DNA of 64,000 bases from Polaribacter marinus (GTDB lineage: Bacteria; Bacteroidota; Bacteroidia; Flavobacteriales; Flavobacteriaceae), in NCBI RefSeq assembly GCF_022662535.1, contig NZ_JAKQYM010000001.1, positions 1-64,000 of the forward strand, read 5' to 3'. A model generated the notes under the pieces. The model saw only the letters and a program-made list of their open reading frames with translations, searched no databases and was not told the origin of the DNA. A program made the position numbers and the translations under genes. Shown piece by piece: positions 35,581 to 46,146 of the stretch (position 1 is its first letter; each line of letters begins with the position of its first letter).

Positions 35581-38500
35581 ATGAAAAATAAAATTTTACT
35601 ACTTTTTGTTTGTCTTATTAGTATTACAAGCGTTTCGCAAGTGACTAATTCTGTACTATCTTCTGGTGATTGGTATAAATTTTCTGTTGATACAACAGGC
35701 GTTTTTAAAATTGATAGAAATTTATTGCAACAAATAGGGGTGTCTACCAACAACTTAAATCCTAAAAAAATCCATATTTATGGAAACGGAGGAACACTTA
35801 TTCCTGTTTTAAATAGTGATTCTAGAAAGGAAGATCTTATTGAAAATGCAATTTATATAGAAGGAGAAGCTGATGGTTCTTTTGATTCAAATGATTATAT
35901 TTTGTTTTATGCGAAAGGGCCTCACGATTGGAAAGTAGACAGCAATAATGAAACAGCAAATCACAGACAAAATATTTATTCTGATAAAGCGTATTACTTT
36001 ATTACAGTAAACAATGATGATGGAAAAAGGATTGAGCCAAAAACCACGGTTACCGGAAGTGTGCTTACACAAATAAATGTTTTTGATGATTTTACTTTTT
36101 ATGAAAAAGAAGAAGTAAATTTATTTGGTGTTGGAACACAGTGGTTTGGAGAAGGGTTTAGTGTGGAGAATGTCTTAAATTTAAATATTCCCTTTCCTAA
36201 TGCAGTTTTAAATGAAGATCTTAATGTGCGTATTAGAGGCGTTTCTAATTCTGTTTCTCCATCTTCTATGGATGTAACCGTTAATGGTCAAGCTATTTAT
36301 ACAATTAATTATCCAGCTGTAATTTCTGGTTCTTTAACACAAGCACAGGCTTCAGAAAGATCTGCAAATATCTCCAATAATTCTACAAACATTAATATAT
36401 CTCTGACCTATAATAATAATGGTAATCCATCTGCCAATGCGTATTTAGATTTTATAGAAATTGTGGGGAAAAAACAATTGTCTTTTTCAGATTATCAATT
36501 TTCATTTAGGAGTTTTGAGCAAGCAAATACAACGGGAATTGTAGAATATCATATTAATAATGGAAGTGCTTTATTTCAGTTATGGGATGTTACCAATTAT
36601 TCATCTCCTAAAATAATAACAAATGAAAGTACATCTAGCGATTTTGTGTTCAAAGATAACGGAGGTGTGCTAAGAGAGTATGTTGCTCTAGATCAATCAG
36701 ATTTTTATATTCCAGAAACTGTGGATAATGCTAAAGTTGCAAATCAAAACTTACATGGTTTAAGTGCTATTAATTACTTAGTGATCACAAATTCAGAACT
36801 TTCTCAAGAAGCTCAACGATTGGCAGACTATCATCAAAATAATTCAAACTTAACAACAAAAGTTGTCTTGATTGATGAGATTTTTAACGAATTTTCATCA
36901 GGTGCTAGAGACATTACAGGAATTAGAGATTTTATAAAGCATTTGTATGACGGAAGCTCTACTACTGCTGAAAAATTAAAATATGTATGCTTTTTTGGAG
37001 ATGCTTCTTATGATTATAAAGATCGATTACCTGGAAATAATAATATTATTCCTGTAAAATTAGCAGAAACTAGTTTTAATCTTGCCAGTTCATATGTTAC
37101 AGATGATTTTTTTGTAATGCTGGATGCAAATGAAGGAAATATGTTGACTTCTCATACGGTAGATGTAGCTTCTAGTAGAATTCCTGTTTCTACAATTTCT
37201 CAGGCAAAAGATGTGGTAGATAAGATTCTTAACTATTATGCAAAACAGTCTATAGGAGACTGGAGAAATACCATTACTTTACTTGCAGATGATATTGATG
37301 CGGTTGGAGAAGAGGTGATACAACAAGGTGTTGAATCTATTGCAGATGAAATAAAGAACAGCAAACCCATTTTTAATATCAATAAAATTTATGCAGATGC
37401 TTATGTGCAACAAAATTCTTCTGGAGGAGAACGTTATCCGGACGTAAAAAAAGCAATTTCTAATGCCATTGAAAAAGGAACTCTAGTGTTCGATTATTTT
37501 GGTCATGGAGGAGAAGATGGTTTTGCTTCCGAAAGATTTTTAGAAAAACCACAAATTCAAGATTTTAATAACTTTAATATCCTACCTCTTTTAATTACGG
37601 TTACCTGCGATTTTTCTAGATTCGATAATCCAAATAGAATTACTGCTGGCGAATTAACTTTATGGAATAAATCTGGAGGTGCCGCAAATATGATTACCAC
37701 AACTAGAGAAGTTTTTATTTCAATAGGACAAAATTTTAACGAACAGTTGATTCGAAAACTGTTAAGTTTTAATAATGAAGACTTTACCATTTCTGAGGCA
37801 TTGCTAGAAACAAAAAATCAATTTTCGAGCTCGCAAAAATTCTTTATCTATTCTTTTGGAGATCCTGCAATGAAATTGGCCATTCCAAAACCCAATGTGA
37901 GAATCACAAAAATGAACGATGTGTTAATAACACAATCTATAGATACTCTAAAAGCCTTGGCTAAAGTTAAGTTTGAAGGTGTTGTTACAGATAATACAAA
38001 TACAACTTTAACCAGTTTTAACGGAACGTTATCTACAACCGTTTTTGACAAACCCATTGATAAAACAACTTTAGATAATGATGGATTTGGGATAATTATG
38101 AATTTTGATACTAGAGATAGTAAACTTTTTAGAGGAAAATCAACAGTAGAAAATGGTGTTTTTAGTTTCGATTTTATTGTTCCAAAAGATGTTAAAATAG
38201 CATACGGAAAAGGAAAGCTAAGTTTTTATGCAGAAAATGGAGAAATTGATAAGGCTGGGTATAATTTTGATGTTGTTGTAGGTGGAATTAATGAAGATGC
38301 ACCAGAAGACACTTTAGGTCCAGAGATAAAATTATTTATGAATGATGAGTCTTTTATTGATGGAGGAAACACAAACGTTTCGCCAAATTTAATTGTAACC
38401 TTATTTGATGTTAGCGGAATTAACACCTCAATTACTGCTGTAGATCATGATATTGTTGCAATCTTAGACGGTGATGCAACAAACCCTATTGTACTAAACG

Positions 38501-38973
38501 ATTTTTATCAAACAGAATTAAATGATTTTACCAACGGAAAAGTTACTTATAGATTAAGAGATTTATCCGTAGGACCACACAGTTTAAAATTAAAAGCTTG
38601 GGATACATACAATAATTCATCTGAGGCTACGTTAAATTTCGTGGTTGTTAGTGATGCAATTTTAAACCTAGAAAATGTTTTAAATTATCCAAATCCTTTT
38701 GTAAATTATACAGAGTTTTGGTTCAATCACAACAAACCTAATGAACCTTTAGAGGTGCAAGTTCAAATTTTTACGGTTTCTGGGAAATTGGTAAAAACAA
38801 TCAATCAAAATGTACAAACTACCGGTAATTTATCTAGAAATATTACCTGGAATGGTTTAGACGATTTTGGCAATAAAATTGGAAAAGGAGTATATATTTA
38901 TAAATTAAAAGTAAAATCAACAACAAGTAATTTAGTTTCAGAGAAGTACGAAAAATTAGTAATACTTCAATAA
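35581..38973 (+). CDS. porU: Type IX secretion system sortase PorU
   Basis: A 1130-residue secreted protein with an N-terminal signal peptide (about 20 residues, ending near SVSQ). The C25 gingipain-like peptidase domain lies around residues 400-750; the catalytic His is in DYFGHGGEDGF near residue 640 and the Cys in LLITVTCDFSRFD near residue 672. A C-terminal FlgD-like/T9SS sorting-type domain contains NYPNPFVNYTEFWF and NGLDDFGNKIGKGVYIYKL. PorU cuts off the C-terminal signal of T9SS cargo and links it to A-LPS at the cell surface. porV follows after 37 bases. Confidence 0.95.
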   Translation: MKNKILLLFVCLISITSVSQVTNSVLSSGDWYKFSVDTTGVFKIDRNLLQQIGVSTNNLNPKKIHIYGNGGTLIPVLNSDSRKEDLIENAIYIEGEADGSFDSNDYILFYAKGPHDWKVDSNNETANHRQNIYSDKAYYFITVNNDDGKRIEPKTTVTGSVLTQINVFDDFTFYEKEEVNLFGVGTQWFGEGFSVENVLNLNIPFPNAVLNEDLNVRIRGVSNSVSPSSMDVTVNGQAIYTINYPAVISGSLTQAQASERSANISNNSTNINISLTYNNNGNPSANAYLDFIEIVGKKQLSFSDYQFSFRSFEQANTTGIVEYHINNGSALFQLWDVTNYSSPKIITNESTSSDFVFKDNGGVLREYVALDQSDFYIPETVDNAKVANQNLHGLSAINYLVITNSELSQEAQRLADYHQNNSNLTTKVVLIDEIFNEFSSGARDITGIRDFIKHLYDGSSTTAEKLKYVCFFGDASYDYKDRLPGNNNIIPVKLAETSFNLASSYVTDDFFVMLDANEGNMLTSHTVDVASSRIPVSTISQAKDVVDKILNYYAKQSIGDWRNTITLLADDIDAVGEEVIQQGVESIADEIKNSKPIFNINKIYADAYVQQNSSGGERYPDVKKAISNAIEKGTLVFDYFGHGGEDGFASERFLEKPQIQDFNNFNILPLLITVTCDFSRFDNPNRITAGELTLWNKSGGAANMITTTREVFISIGQNFNEQLIRKLLSFNNEDFTISEALLETKNQFSSSQKFFIYSFGDPAMKLAIPKPNVRITKMNDVLITQSIDTLKALAKVKFEGVVTDNTNTTLTSFNGTLSTTVFDKPIDKTTLDNDGFGIIMNFDTRDSKLFRGKSTVENGVFSFDFIVPKDVKIAYGKGKLSFYAENGEIDKAGYNFDVVVGGINEDAPEDTLGPEIKLFMNDESFIDGGNTNVSPNLIVTLFDVSGINTSITAVDHDIVAILDGDATNPIVLNDFYQTELNDFTNGKVTYRLRDLSVGPHSLKLKAWDTYNNSSEATLNFVVVSDAILNLENVLNYPNPFVNYTEFWFNHNKPNEPLEVQVQIFTVSGKLVKTINQNVQTTGNLSRNITWNGLDDFGNKIGKGVYIYKLKVKSTTSNLVSEKYEKLVILQ

Positions 38974-39010
38974 AAATTAGATATTTGCCAACTTAACAAA
39001 AAAAAACAAA

Positions 39011-40123
39011 ATGAAGAAATTAGGATTATGTTTAATTATATGTGTTTTATACGTGTTTAAAACTCAAGCACAAGAAAATGCAATTACAACAGCAGCACCT
39101 TTTTTATTAATTGTGCCCGATGCAAGATCAGGTGGTATGGGAGATATTGGAGTAGCAACATCGGCAGATGCTTGGTCTCTTTTTCATAATCCTGCAAAAA
39201 TAGCTTTTAGTAGTAGACAAATAAAAACAGGAATAACGTATTCTCCTTGGTTGCGTAATTTAACAGATGATATTTTTATTGGAAGTGGTTCTTATATAAA
39301 TAGACTTAGCGAAAATTCAGCTTGGGGTGCAGACTTTAAATATTTTTCTTTGGGGCAAATAGATTTAACAGACAATCTTGGGAATCCAAACGGAACCATC
39401 AATCCTAATGAGTTTGTCATTTCTGGAGCTTATGCTTTAAAATTAAGTGAAACTTTTTCTATGGGAGTTTCATTAAAGTATATTCGATCTAATTTAGCGT
39501 TTAACGGAACTTCAGGGAATTCATTACAACCTATAAATTCATTCGGAGTAGATGTATCTGGTTTTTATCAATCTTTAGAAGAAAATTACGGAAACTTTAA
39601 CGGACGTTATAGACTAGGATTTAATATTGCTAATATTGGGCCTAAGGTTTCTTATACGCCTGGTCAAGAAGATTTTATACCAACAAACTTAAAATTAGGG
39701 GGTGGTTTCGATTTTATTTTAGACGATTATAATATTATTTCTACTACTTTAGAATTTACAAAACTATTAGTGCCAACTCCACAAGGAGACGGTTCTGAAA
39801 GAGATAAAGGTTGGGTAGAAGGAATGTTTAGTTCTTTTGGAGATGCTCCTGGAGGATTTAGCGAAGAACTTAAAGAATTTACTTATGCTTTTGGTGCAGA
39901 GTATTTATACAATAATGCCTTTGCCTTAAGAACAGGGTATTTTCATGAAAGTCAAGATAAAGGAAATAGACAATATTTTACTTTAGGTGGTGGTTTTAAA
40001 ACCAACGCTTTAAATATAGATTTATCATATTTAATCAATGCTTCTGATGTAAATAATCCATTAGAAAACTCTTTGCGTTTCTCTTTATCTTTTGATTTAG
40101 GAGAAATTTATGAAGATTATTAG
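39011..40123 (+). CDS. porV: Type IX secretion system outer-membrane protein PorV (LptO)
   Basis: A 370-residue beta-barrel of the FadL-like PorV family. A signal peptide (about residues 1-20, ending in QAQ) precedes ITTAAPFLLIVPDARSGGMG, the hallmark of PorV. Repeated amphipathic strands fill the rest up to SFDLGEIYEDY. PorV carries folded cargo from the translocon to PorU at the surface. Its place right after porU, with one terminator behind, fits a two-gene unit. Confidence 0.95.
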   Translation: MKKLGLCLIICVLYVFKTQAQENAITTAAPFLLIVPDARSGGMGDIGVATSADAWSLFHNPAKIAFSSRQIKTGITYSPWLRNLTDDIFIGSGSYINRLSENSAWGADFKYFSLGQIDLTDNLGNPNGTINPNEFVISGAYALKLSETFSMGVSLKYIRSNLAFNGTSGNSLQPINSFGVDVSGFYQSLEENYGNFNGRYRLGFNIANIGPKVSYTPGQEDFIPTNLKLGGGFDFILDDYNIISTTLEFTKLLVPTPQGDGSERDKGWVEGMFSSFGDAPGGFSEELKEFTYAFGAEYLYNNAFALRTGYFHESQDKGNRQYFTLGGGFKTNALNIDLSYLINASDVNNPLENSLRFSLSFDLGEIYEDY

Positions 40124-40158
40124 AATTCATAAAATTTTAGTAAATTTATACCATATTT

Positions 40159-40186
40159 AAAGCAGTCAAAAAAGGCTGCTTTTTTT
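40159..40186 (+). terminator. Terminator after porV
   Basis: AAAGCAGTC (40159-40167) pairs with GGCTGCTTT (40174-40182), including one T-G wobble, and a T run follows. Confidence 0.75.
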
Positions 40187-40201
40187 GACCACTATACTTT
40201 T

Positions 40202-40684
40202 ATGAGAAAAATTGAAGTAACAGCATCCGCTACAGTTTATCAAGACTTTTCAGAACTTTCTTCTGATGACAAGGCATTAATGGAAAAAGCAATTGAAGCT
40301 AGAAAAACAGCTTATGCCCCATATTCGAAATTTAGTGTTGGAGCAGCTTTATTGTTAGAAAATAATGAAATTGTTTTAGGTAACAATCAAGAAAGCGCCG
40401 CCTATCCTTCTGGAATGTGTGCAGAAAGAGTGGCTATTTGGAAAGCCGGTTCAAGTTTTCCTGGTGTAAAAATTATAAAATTAGCTATTTCGGCAAGTTC
40501 CTCTGTTTCTAAGGTTGATAAACCTGTTGGTCCTTGTGGTGCCTGTAGACAAACATTGTCTGAATATGAAATCAATCAAAAACAACCTTTTGAAGTTCTT
40601 TTTATGGGGGAAGTTGGTGAAATTGTAAAAACAGATTCATTACTTTCTTTACTGCCTTTTTCTTTTGATAGCTCATACTTATAA
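40202..40684 (+). CDS. cdd: Cytidine deaminase
   Basis: A 160-residue zinc enzyme. YAPYSKFSVGAALLLEN near residue 38, the catalytic CAERVAIWKAG near residue 78 (Cys and Glu) and PCGACRQTLSEY near residue 114 (two zinc Cys) are complete. It hydrolyses cytidine and deoxycytidine to the uridine forms for pyrimidine salvage. It abuts the haemoglobin gene without a gap. It is a little longer than the short bacterial form (about 130) because of an N-terminal extension. Confidence 0.93.
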   Translation: MRKIEVTASATVYQDFSELSSDDKALMEKAIEARKTAYAPYSKFSVGAALLLENNEIVLGNNQESAAYPSGMCAERVAIWKAGSSFPGVKIIKLAISASSSVSKVDKPVGPCGACRQTLSEYEINQKQPFEVLFMGEVGEIVKTDSLLSLLPFSFDSSYL

Positions 40685-41062
40685 ATGAAACCAGATATTT
40701 CATCACGCAAAGACATTAAATTCATTATCACTAAGTTTTATGATAAATTATTAGTGGATGATAAAATGATTCCCTTTTTCAAAGAAATTGTTGCTCAAAA
40801 TCACTTAGAAGCCCATTTAGAGGTGATCACCGATTTTTGGAGTGATATTCTCTTTGACACCTATTCTTATTCTAACAATGTGATGAAAAAGCATGTAGAT
40901 AAAAATGCTTTTGTTGAATTTAAGAAAGAACATTTTACAATTTGGACATCGTATTTTTTTGAAACAATTGACACTTTTTTTGATGGATCAATAGCAGATA
41001 ATATGAAAAATAGAGCAAGGTCTATTGCTACTGTTATGCAACTAAAAATGAAGCTTTACTAA
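40685..41062 (+). CDS. Group III truncated haemoglobin
   Basis: A 125-residue, all-helical globin. FYDKLLVDDKMIPFFKEI near residues 18-35 and the phenylalanine/tryptophan-rich DFWSDILFDTYSY segment are typical of the trHbP group, and HFTIWTSYFFETIDTFFDG near residue 78 holds the proximal histidine region. The distal stretch HLEAHLEVITDFW contains candidate haem-pocket histidines. Roles proposed for the group include binding O2, NO or peroxide. It starts directly after the stop of cdd, so the two are cotranscribed. Confidence 0.85.
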   Translation: MKPDISSRKDIKFIITKFYDKLLVDDKMIPFFKEIVAQNHLEAHLEVITDFWSDILFDTYSYSNNVMKKHVDKNAFVEFKKEHFTIWTSYFFETIDTFFDGSIADNMKNRARSIATVMQLKMKLY

Positions 41063-41138
41063 AAGAGTCGTTTAAAATAAAAGATGTTTTTTTCGGATGT
41101 TTTTCTTTATTGAATTTCGTTTTCTAGCAAGTATTTAA

Positions 41139-41169
41139 TTTGACTTTTTATCAATTAATAGTACCTTTA
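41139..41169 (+). promoter_or_regulatory. Bacteroidota-type promoter of the KAS III-like gene
   Basis: TTTG (41139-41142) is followed after 19 bases by TACCTTTA (41162-41169), one base off the TAnnTTTG pattern. The gene starts 24 bases downstream. Confidence 0.5.
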
Positions 41170-41192
41170 TAAATTGATAATTAATAAAAAAA

Positions 41193-42257
41193 ATGATTTC
41201 ATCTAAAATTACAGGAACAGGAACTTTTATCCCCTCAATAAAAAAAGAAAATACTGCATTTGTAAACCAACATTTCTTAAATGAAGATGGTTCTGTTTTT
41301 TCTTCAGATAATGAAGTAATTATAAATAAATTTAAGGCAATTACAGGTATAGAAGAAAGGCGCTATGCAAAAGAAGATTATACAGCCTCCGATTTAGCTT
41401 TTTTTGCAGCAGAAAAAGCCATTCAAGATGCAAACATAAATCCAGAAGAATTGGATTATATCATTCTAGCTCATAATTTTGGTGATGTTAAAAAAAACAC
41501 CATTCAAAGCGACATTTTACCAAGTTTGGCCACAAGAGTGAAACATAAATTAGGAATAGAAAATCCAAATTGTGTTGCTTATGATATTTTATTTGGTTGC
41601 CCAGGTTGGATACAAGGGGTAATACAAGCACAAGCTTTTATAAAAGCAGGAATTGCCAAAAAGTGCTTGGTAATAGGTGCAGAAACGCTATCTAGGGTTG
41701 TAGATAAGTATGATAGAGATTCTATGATTTATAGTGATGGAGCAGGAGCATGTATTGTAGAAAAAACAGAAGAACAAGATTCGGGAATTTTAAGTCATGC
41801 TACCCAAACTTTTGCAAAAGACGAAGCCTATTTTTTATATTTTGGAAAATCGTTTGATAAAAATGAAGACAAAGATGTACGTTATATAAAAATGTACGGA
41901 AGAAAAATTTATGAATTTGCGCTTACAAATGTACCTCTTGCAATGAAAACAGCTTTAGACAAAAGCGGTGTTTCTATAGATGAAGTAAAGAAAATTTTTA
42001 TTCATCAAGCAAATGAAAAAATGGATGAAGCCATTATAAAACGATTTTTTAGATTGTACAAAAAAACAACTCCAGAAGGTATTATGCCTATGAGTATACA
42101 TAATTTAGGAAATAGTTCTGTGGCAACAGTACCTACTTTATTAGATTTGGTGTTAAAAGGTAAAATAGAAAATCAAAAAGTAGATAAAGGAGATGTTATT
42201 ATTTTAGCCTCTGTTGGAGCAGGGATGAATATCAATGCTGTAGTGTATAAATACTAG
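41193..42257 (+). CDS. 3-oxoacyl-ACP synthase III-like enzyme
   Basis: A 354-residue thiolase-fold protein. The catalytic Cys lies in LFGCPGWIQGVIQAQ near residue 129, the His in KIFIHQANEKMDEAII near residue 269 and the Asn in SIHNLGNSSVATVP near residue 304. This is the complete Cys-His-Asn triad of KAS III. Bacteroidota usually carry a separate house-keeping fabH, and this longer, divergent form may work in a special acyl chain or secondary lipid pathway. It is transcribed from its own promoter, so no partner is obvious. Confidence 0.85.
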   Translation: MISSKITGTGTFIPSIKKENTAFVNQHFLNEDGSVFSSDNEVIINKFKAITGIEERRYAKEDYTASDLAFFAAEKAIQDANINPEELDYIILAHNFGDVKKNTIQSDILPSLATRVKHKLGIENPNCVAYDILFGCPGWIQGVIQAQAFIKAGIAKKCLVIGAETLSRVVDKYDRDSMIYSDGAGACIVEKTEEQDSGILSHATQTFAKDEAYFLYFGKSFDKNEDKDVRYIKMYGRKIYEFALTNVPLAMKTALDKSGVSIDEVKKIFIHQANEKMDEAIIKRFFRLYKKTTPEGIMPMSIHNLGNSSVATVPTLLDLVLKGKIENQKVDKGDVIILASVGAGMNINAVVYKY

Positions 42258-42347
42258 TTTCTGTTACGAATTATTTCTATATGGCTACGAATTCTAATTA
42301 TTCGTAAAAAATCATCATTTTCAGTATTAAAATTTAATCTGAAATAG

Positions 42348-42355
42348 TATTTTTG
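42348..42355 (+). promoter_or_regulatory. -7 box of guaA
   Basis: TATTTTTG fits TAnnTTTG and lies only 3 bases before the ATG at 42359, so the transcript would be nearly leaderless. I see no clear -33 TTTG at the right distance. Confidence 0.35.
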
Positions 42356-42358
42356 CGC

Positions 42359-43894
42359 ATGCAACAACACAACGTACTTATTTTAGATTTCGGATCGCAA
42401 TACACACAACTAATTGCGAGAAGAGTAAGAGAATTAAACATTTACTGTGAAATTCATCCATATAACAAACTTCCCAAAAATGTAGCCGATTTTAAAGCTA
42501 TAATTTTATCAGGAAGTCCAAATTCTGTTAGAGGAGAAAATGTTTTACATCCTGATTTATCAGAAATTAGAGGAAAAAAACCGGTATTAGCCGTTTGTTA
42601 TGGTGCTCAATATTTAGCACATTTTTCTGGTGGAAAGGTAGCACCATCCAATACTAGAGAATATGGAAGAGCCAATTTATCATTTGTAAAAAGTGATGAA
42701 ATTTTCTTTGACAATATTACTGTTGGTAGTCAAGTGTGGATGAGTCATTCTGATACCATTAAAGAATTACCAACCAATGGTTTGCTTTTGGCTAGTACAA
42801 AAGATGTGCAAAATGCAGCTTATAAAATACAAGGAGAAGATACTTATGCAATTCAATTTCATCCAGAAGTATATCACTCTAAAGATGGAAAACAATTATT
42901 AGAAAATTTTTTAGTTAAAATAGCAGGAGTAGCACAAACATGGACTCCAGATTCTTTTGTAGATGCTACTGTAGCTTCAATAAAAGAAAAAGTAGGAAAT
43001 GATAGAGTTGTTTTAGGTCTTTCGGGAGGTGTAGATTCTACAGTTGCGGCAGTTTTATTAAATAAAGCAATTGGTGAAAATTTGTATTGTATTTTTGTAA
43101 ATAATGGACTGTTAAGAAAAAACGAGTTTAAAAATGTACTTTCTCAATACGAAGGAATGGGTTTAAACGTTAAAGGTGTAGATGCATCTGAACGATTTTT
43201 ATCTGCCTTGGCAGGTTTGTCAGATCCTGAGAAGAAGAGAAAAGCAATAGGAAAAGCCTTTATAGAGGTTTTTGATGATGAAGCGCATCAAATTAAAGAT
43301 GTAAAATGGTTAGCACAAGGTACCATTTATCCAGACGTTATCGAGTCGGTTTCTGTAAATGGAGGTCCGTCTGCAACAATTAAAAGTCATCATAATGTTG
43401 GAGGTTTACCAGATTTTATGAAATTAAAGATTGTAGAACCTTTACGTATGATTTTTAAAGATGAAGTAAGAAGGGTGGGTGCTTCTATGGGAATTGATCC
43501 AGAATTATTAGGACGTCATCCATTTCCTGGTCCAGGTTTGGCAATTAGAATTTTAGGAGATATAACTCAAGAAAAAGTTCGTATTTTGCAAGAAGTAGAT
43601 GCTATTTTTATAAACGGACTTAGAGAAGACGGATTGTATGATAAAGTTTGGCAAGCTGGAGCAATGTTACTTCCCGTAAACTCTGTGGGGGTTATGGGAG
43701 ATGAAAGAACATATGAAAAAGTAGTCGCATTAAGAGCAGTAGAAAGTACAGATGGAATGACGGCAGATTGGGTAAATTTACCTTATGAATTTTTGCAAAA
43801 AACATCTAATAAAATAATAAATAATGTAAAAGGTGTTAATAGAGTTGTATATGATATTAGCTCTAAACCACCTGCAACAATAGAATGGGAATAG
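42359..43894 (+). CDS. guaA: GMP synthase (glutamine-hydrolysing)
   Basis: A protein of about 511 residues. The class I glutamine amidotransferase domain has the nucleophile in [15 protein letters not shown] near residue 80 and the His-Glu pair in [14 protein letters not shown] near residue 166. The PP-loop ATP pyrophosphatase domain starts at [14 protein letters not shown] near residue 220, and the C-terminal dimer domain ends KPPATIEWE. It converts XMP to GMP. The ATG at 42359 gives the canonical [18 protein letters not shown] start; an in-frame TTG lies 6 bases upstream. The LysM lipoprotein gene starts immediately after. Confidence 0.97.
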   Translation: MQQHNVLILDFGSQYTQLIARRVRELNIYCEIHPYNKLPKNVADFKAIILSGSPNSVRGENVLHPDLSEIRGKKPVLAVCYGAQYLAHFSGGKVAPSNTREYGRANLSFVKSDEIFFDNITVGSQVWMSHSDTIKELPTNGLLLASTKDVQNAAYKIQGEDTYAIQFHPEVYHSKDGKQLLENFLVKIAGVAQTWTPDSFVDATVASIKEKVGNDRVVLGLSGGVDSTVAAVLLNKAIGENLYCIFVNNGLLRKNEFKNVLSQYEGMGLNVKGVDASERFLSALAGLSDPEKKRKAIGKAFIEVFDDEAHQIKDVKWLAQGTIYPDVIESVSVNGGPSATIKSHHNVGGLPDFMKLKIVEPLRMIFKDEVRRVGASMGIDPELLGRHPFPGPGLAIRILGDITQEKVRILQEVDAIFINGLREDGLYDKVWQAGAMLLPVNSVGVMGDERTYEKVVALRAVESTDGMTADWVNLPYEFLQKTSNKIINNVKGVNRVVYDISSKPPATIEWE

Positions 43895-43899
43895 AATAT

Positions 43900-45501
43900 A
43901 TGAAACATTTAAAGTTTTTTGTATTTCTGTGTATTTTAACGTTTACTGTTTCTTGCGGTCAACAAAAAAAATACATAGAATATAAGGTTAAAGAAGGTGA
44001 AACTATGCGTGTCATAGCCAAGAAATTGGATATGAAAACCAAGGATTTATTACGTTTAAATCCTGATGTGAATAAGAAACCAGATGCAAATACCGTAATT
44101 ATCATTCCTAATAAGAAAATGATAAAAACCAATAAAAAGGTTAGTGATACTGTAAATGAAGAGTTAACAGATAATCTAGAAATTGATGATGTCGTAAAAG
44201 AAGACACAAAACTTTTAGAAGACTTAAAGAAAGAATTTGTTGTTTATGAGGTTAAAAAAGGAGATACCTTTTATAGTTTGACTAGATTTTACAATGTTTC
44301 TCAAGAAGATTTAATTTCTTTAAATCCAGAATTATCTGAAGGCTTAAAAGTTGGTCAAACCATAAAAATTAAACCTATTGAAAATGAAGGTGAAACAGAA
44401 AACAATATTTATGAAGATGTCATAGAGGAAGATCTTGCATTAAAAGTTGCCTTACTTTTGCCTTTTAAAGCCAATGAGTTTGATACCATTCAACATCAAG
44501 ATATTTTTTCTAAAAGTACCTTAGCAAATATTGTCACTGATTTTTATTTGGGATCTGAAATAGCAATTGATTCGTTAAGAAAACAAGGAATAGTAATCGA
44601 TTTAACGGTATATGATACCGAAAAAAACAGCACTAAAATTAGAAGTATTATCAATGAAAACGATCTAAATTCTAACGATGTTGTCATTGGTCCTTTGTAT
44701 TCTGAAGAAGCAGAAATTGTTGCTAATAAATTAAAAATTCCAGTAGTTTTTCCGGTGTACTCTAAAAATCAATCTAAATTTTCTTCGTCAAAATTAATCA
44801 AAACATCACCAGAGAAAAGTGTTTTTAGAAAAGAGTTAGAAACTTATATCAAAGAGAATTTTAATGATGGAACTTTAATTTTAGTAGGAGATGGAAATGC
44901 AACATCAAACCATGTAAATACTGTTTTAAAATCTTCTTTAGAATCTGCAGATTCGATTTCTAAGGTTCATATCTTAAAACCAGAAAATGGATATATTGAA
45001 AAAGAAAAGTTTTTAAAAATATTAAAAACTAACAAAAAGAATTGGGTAGTCATGACCACAAATGATAACGTTATTGTGGCTGATGCGATCAACAGTTTAA
45101 TTAGTTTGCCAGATTCTACAAGTGTTAAGGTTTTTGCTTTTGATAAAGGAAAAGCTTTTGATAGGATTAACAATCAGAAATTAGCTAAAATAGGATTTAC
45201 CTATGTAAGCGATAGTTATGTAGATGAAACTTCATACACAACTAAAGTCTTTAACCAACAGTATTATAAAAAAAATAATGCCTTACCTTCTTTTTATGCT
45301 ACAAAAGGGTTTGATATTACTTATGATATTTTAATAAGATTGGCTTCGGGAGAGAACCTAAAATCAACATTTAAAGAAGGCGCTTCTTTTAGAGTAGAAA
45401 CTAAATTTGATTATAATAATAAACTCTTTGGGGTTTCTGAAAATAACGGATTGTTTATCCTAGAATATAATGATGATTTAAGTTTGACGAGGTTGAAATA
45501 A
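43900..45501 (+). CDS. LysM-domain lipoprotein with periplasmic-binding-like domain
   Basis: A lipoprotein of about 533 residues. The signal peptide ends in TVSCGQQ (cysteine near residue 19). Two LysM repeats follow (EYKVKEGETMRVIAKKLDM near residue 26, VYEVKKGDTFYSLTRFY near residue 113). From about residue 180 a type I periplasmic-binding fold begins (KVALLLPFKANEFD, then NDVVIGPLYSEEAEIVANKL). The LysM parts should hold it to peptidoglycan; the binding-protein part has no transporter beside it. An ATG at 43885 overlaps guaA; the one at 43900 gives a clean signal peptide. Confidence 0.85.
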   Translation: MKHLKFFVFLCILTFTVSCGQQKKYIEYKVKEGETMRVIAKKLDMKTKDLLRLNPDVNKKPDANTVIIIPNKKMIKTNKKVSDTVNEELTDNLEIDDVVKEDTKLLEDLKKEFVVYEVKKGDTFYSLTRFYNVSQEDLISLNPELSEGLKVGQTIKIKPIENEGETENNIYEDVIEEDLALKVALLLPFKANEFDTIQHQDIFSKSTLANIVTDFYLGSEIAIDSLRKQGIVIDLTVYDTEKNSTKIRSIINENDLNSNDVVIGPLYSEEAEIVANKLKIPVVFPVYSKNQSKFSSSKLIKTSPEKSVFRKELETYIKENFNDGTLILVGDGNATSNHVNTVLKSSLESADSISKVHILKPENGYIEKEKFLKILKTNKKNWVVMTTNDNVIVADAINSLISLPDSTSVKVFAFDKGKAFDRINNQKLAKIGFTYVSDSYVDETSYTTKVFNQQYYKKNNALPSFYATKGFDITYDILIRLASGENLKSTFKEGASFRVETKFDYNNKLFGVSENNGLFILEYNDDLSLTRLK

Positions 45502-45523
45502 AATGGTAGCATTCTTATAAAAT

Positions 45524-45552
45524 AAAAAATCCGCTTTAAAGCGGATTTTTTT
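45524..45552. terminator. Bidirectional terminator
   Basis: AAAAATCCGC (45525-45534) and GCGGATTTTT (45541-45550) form a perfect 10-base-pair stem with A and T runs on the two sides. It separates the convergent LysM and DUF2892-like genes. Confidence 0.85.
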
Positions 45553-45578
45553 ATATCTATAAAATAACAAGAAAGAAA

Positions 45579-46094
45579 TTAGATTTTTTTCATCTGTTGT
45601 TTCATCATTGTCATTTGCTCTTTTAACATTCCATGTTTGTCTAATTTTTTAGCCTCTGCCATTAAATTAGTTGCTTCACGTTTGCGTCTTTTTGTCATTG
45701 CAATTCCTGCTAATTGTAATTTAGCCATCGCTAAATCATGATCCATAGCCAAACCTAATTTTACCGCTTTACGCAAATATTTCTCTGCTTGGGTTATGTT
45801 TGTTTGACTCAACATAATCCCATGTAAATAATTAAAGTAACCTTGTTGTTTTACTGTTAAAGCTGCTTCAGGGTTTTTAATATATCCTAACCATTTTTGA
45901 GCTCCGGGAAAATTTTGCTTTCTTAATTGTAAAAAAGACAGTAAAATAAATTCGTTTTTAAAGTAGAATAAAACAAAAATTCCAGCTAGTAATAAGATAG
46001 AAATTCCGTTCATTATATTTCCTTGACTAAATTGATAAACAGCCCAAACTGTTATTAAAACTGCTAAAACTAATTTTATATTTTTATTGAACAT
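45579..46094 (-). CDS. Two-helix membrane protein with TPR-like tail (DUF2892-like)
   Basis: A 171-residue protein. Two membrane segments lie at residues 7-22 and 30-48 in a DUF2892-like arrangement (LVLAVLITVWAVYQFSQGN). A cytosolic, helical, TPR-like part follows (GYFNYLHGIMLSQTNITQAEKYLRKAV), and the C-terminus is rich in Met and Lys. Related proteins are widespread in Flavobacteriaceae without a known function. It lies 52 bases behind ccsBA on the same strand, so the two may be cotranscribed. Confidence 0.7.
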   Translation of the reverse strand: MFNKNIKLVLAVLITVWAVYQFSQGNIMNGISILLLAGIFVLFYFKNEFILLSFLQLRKQNFPGAQKWLGYIKNPEAALTVKQQGYFNYLHGIMLSQTNITQAEKYLRKAVKLGLAMDHDLAMAKLQLAGIAMTKRRKREATNLMAEAKKLDKHGMLKEQMTMMKQQMKKI

Positions 46095-46146
46095 TGTTAA
46101 TTTTTATTGAATTGCAAAAGTACAGTTTTCTATTAAAAAACAAGAA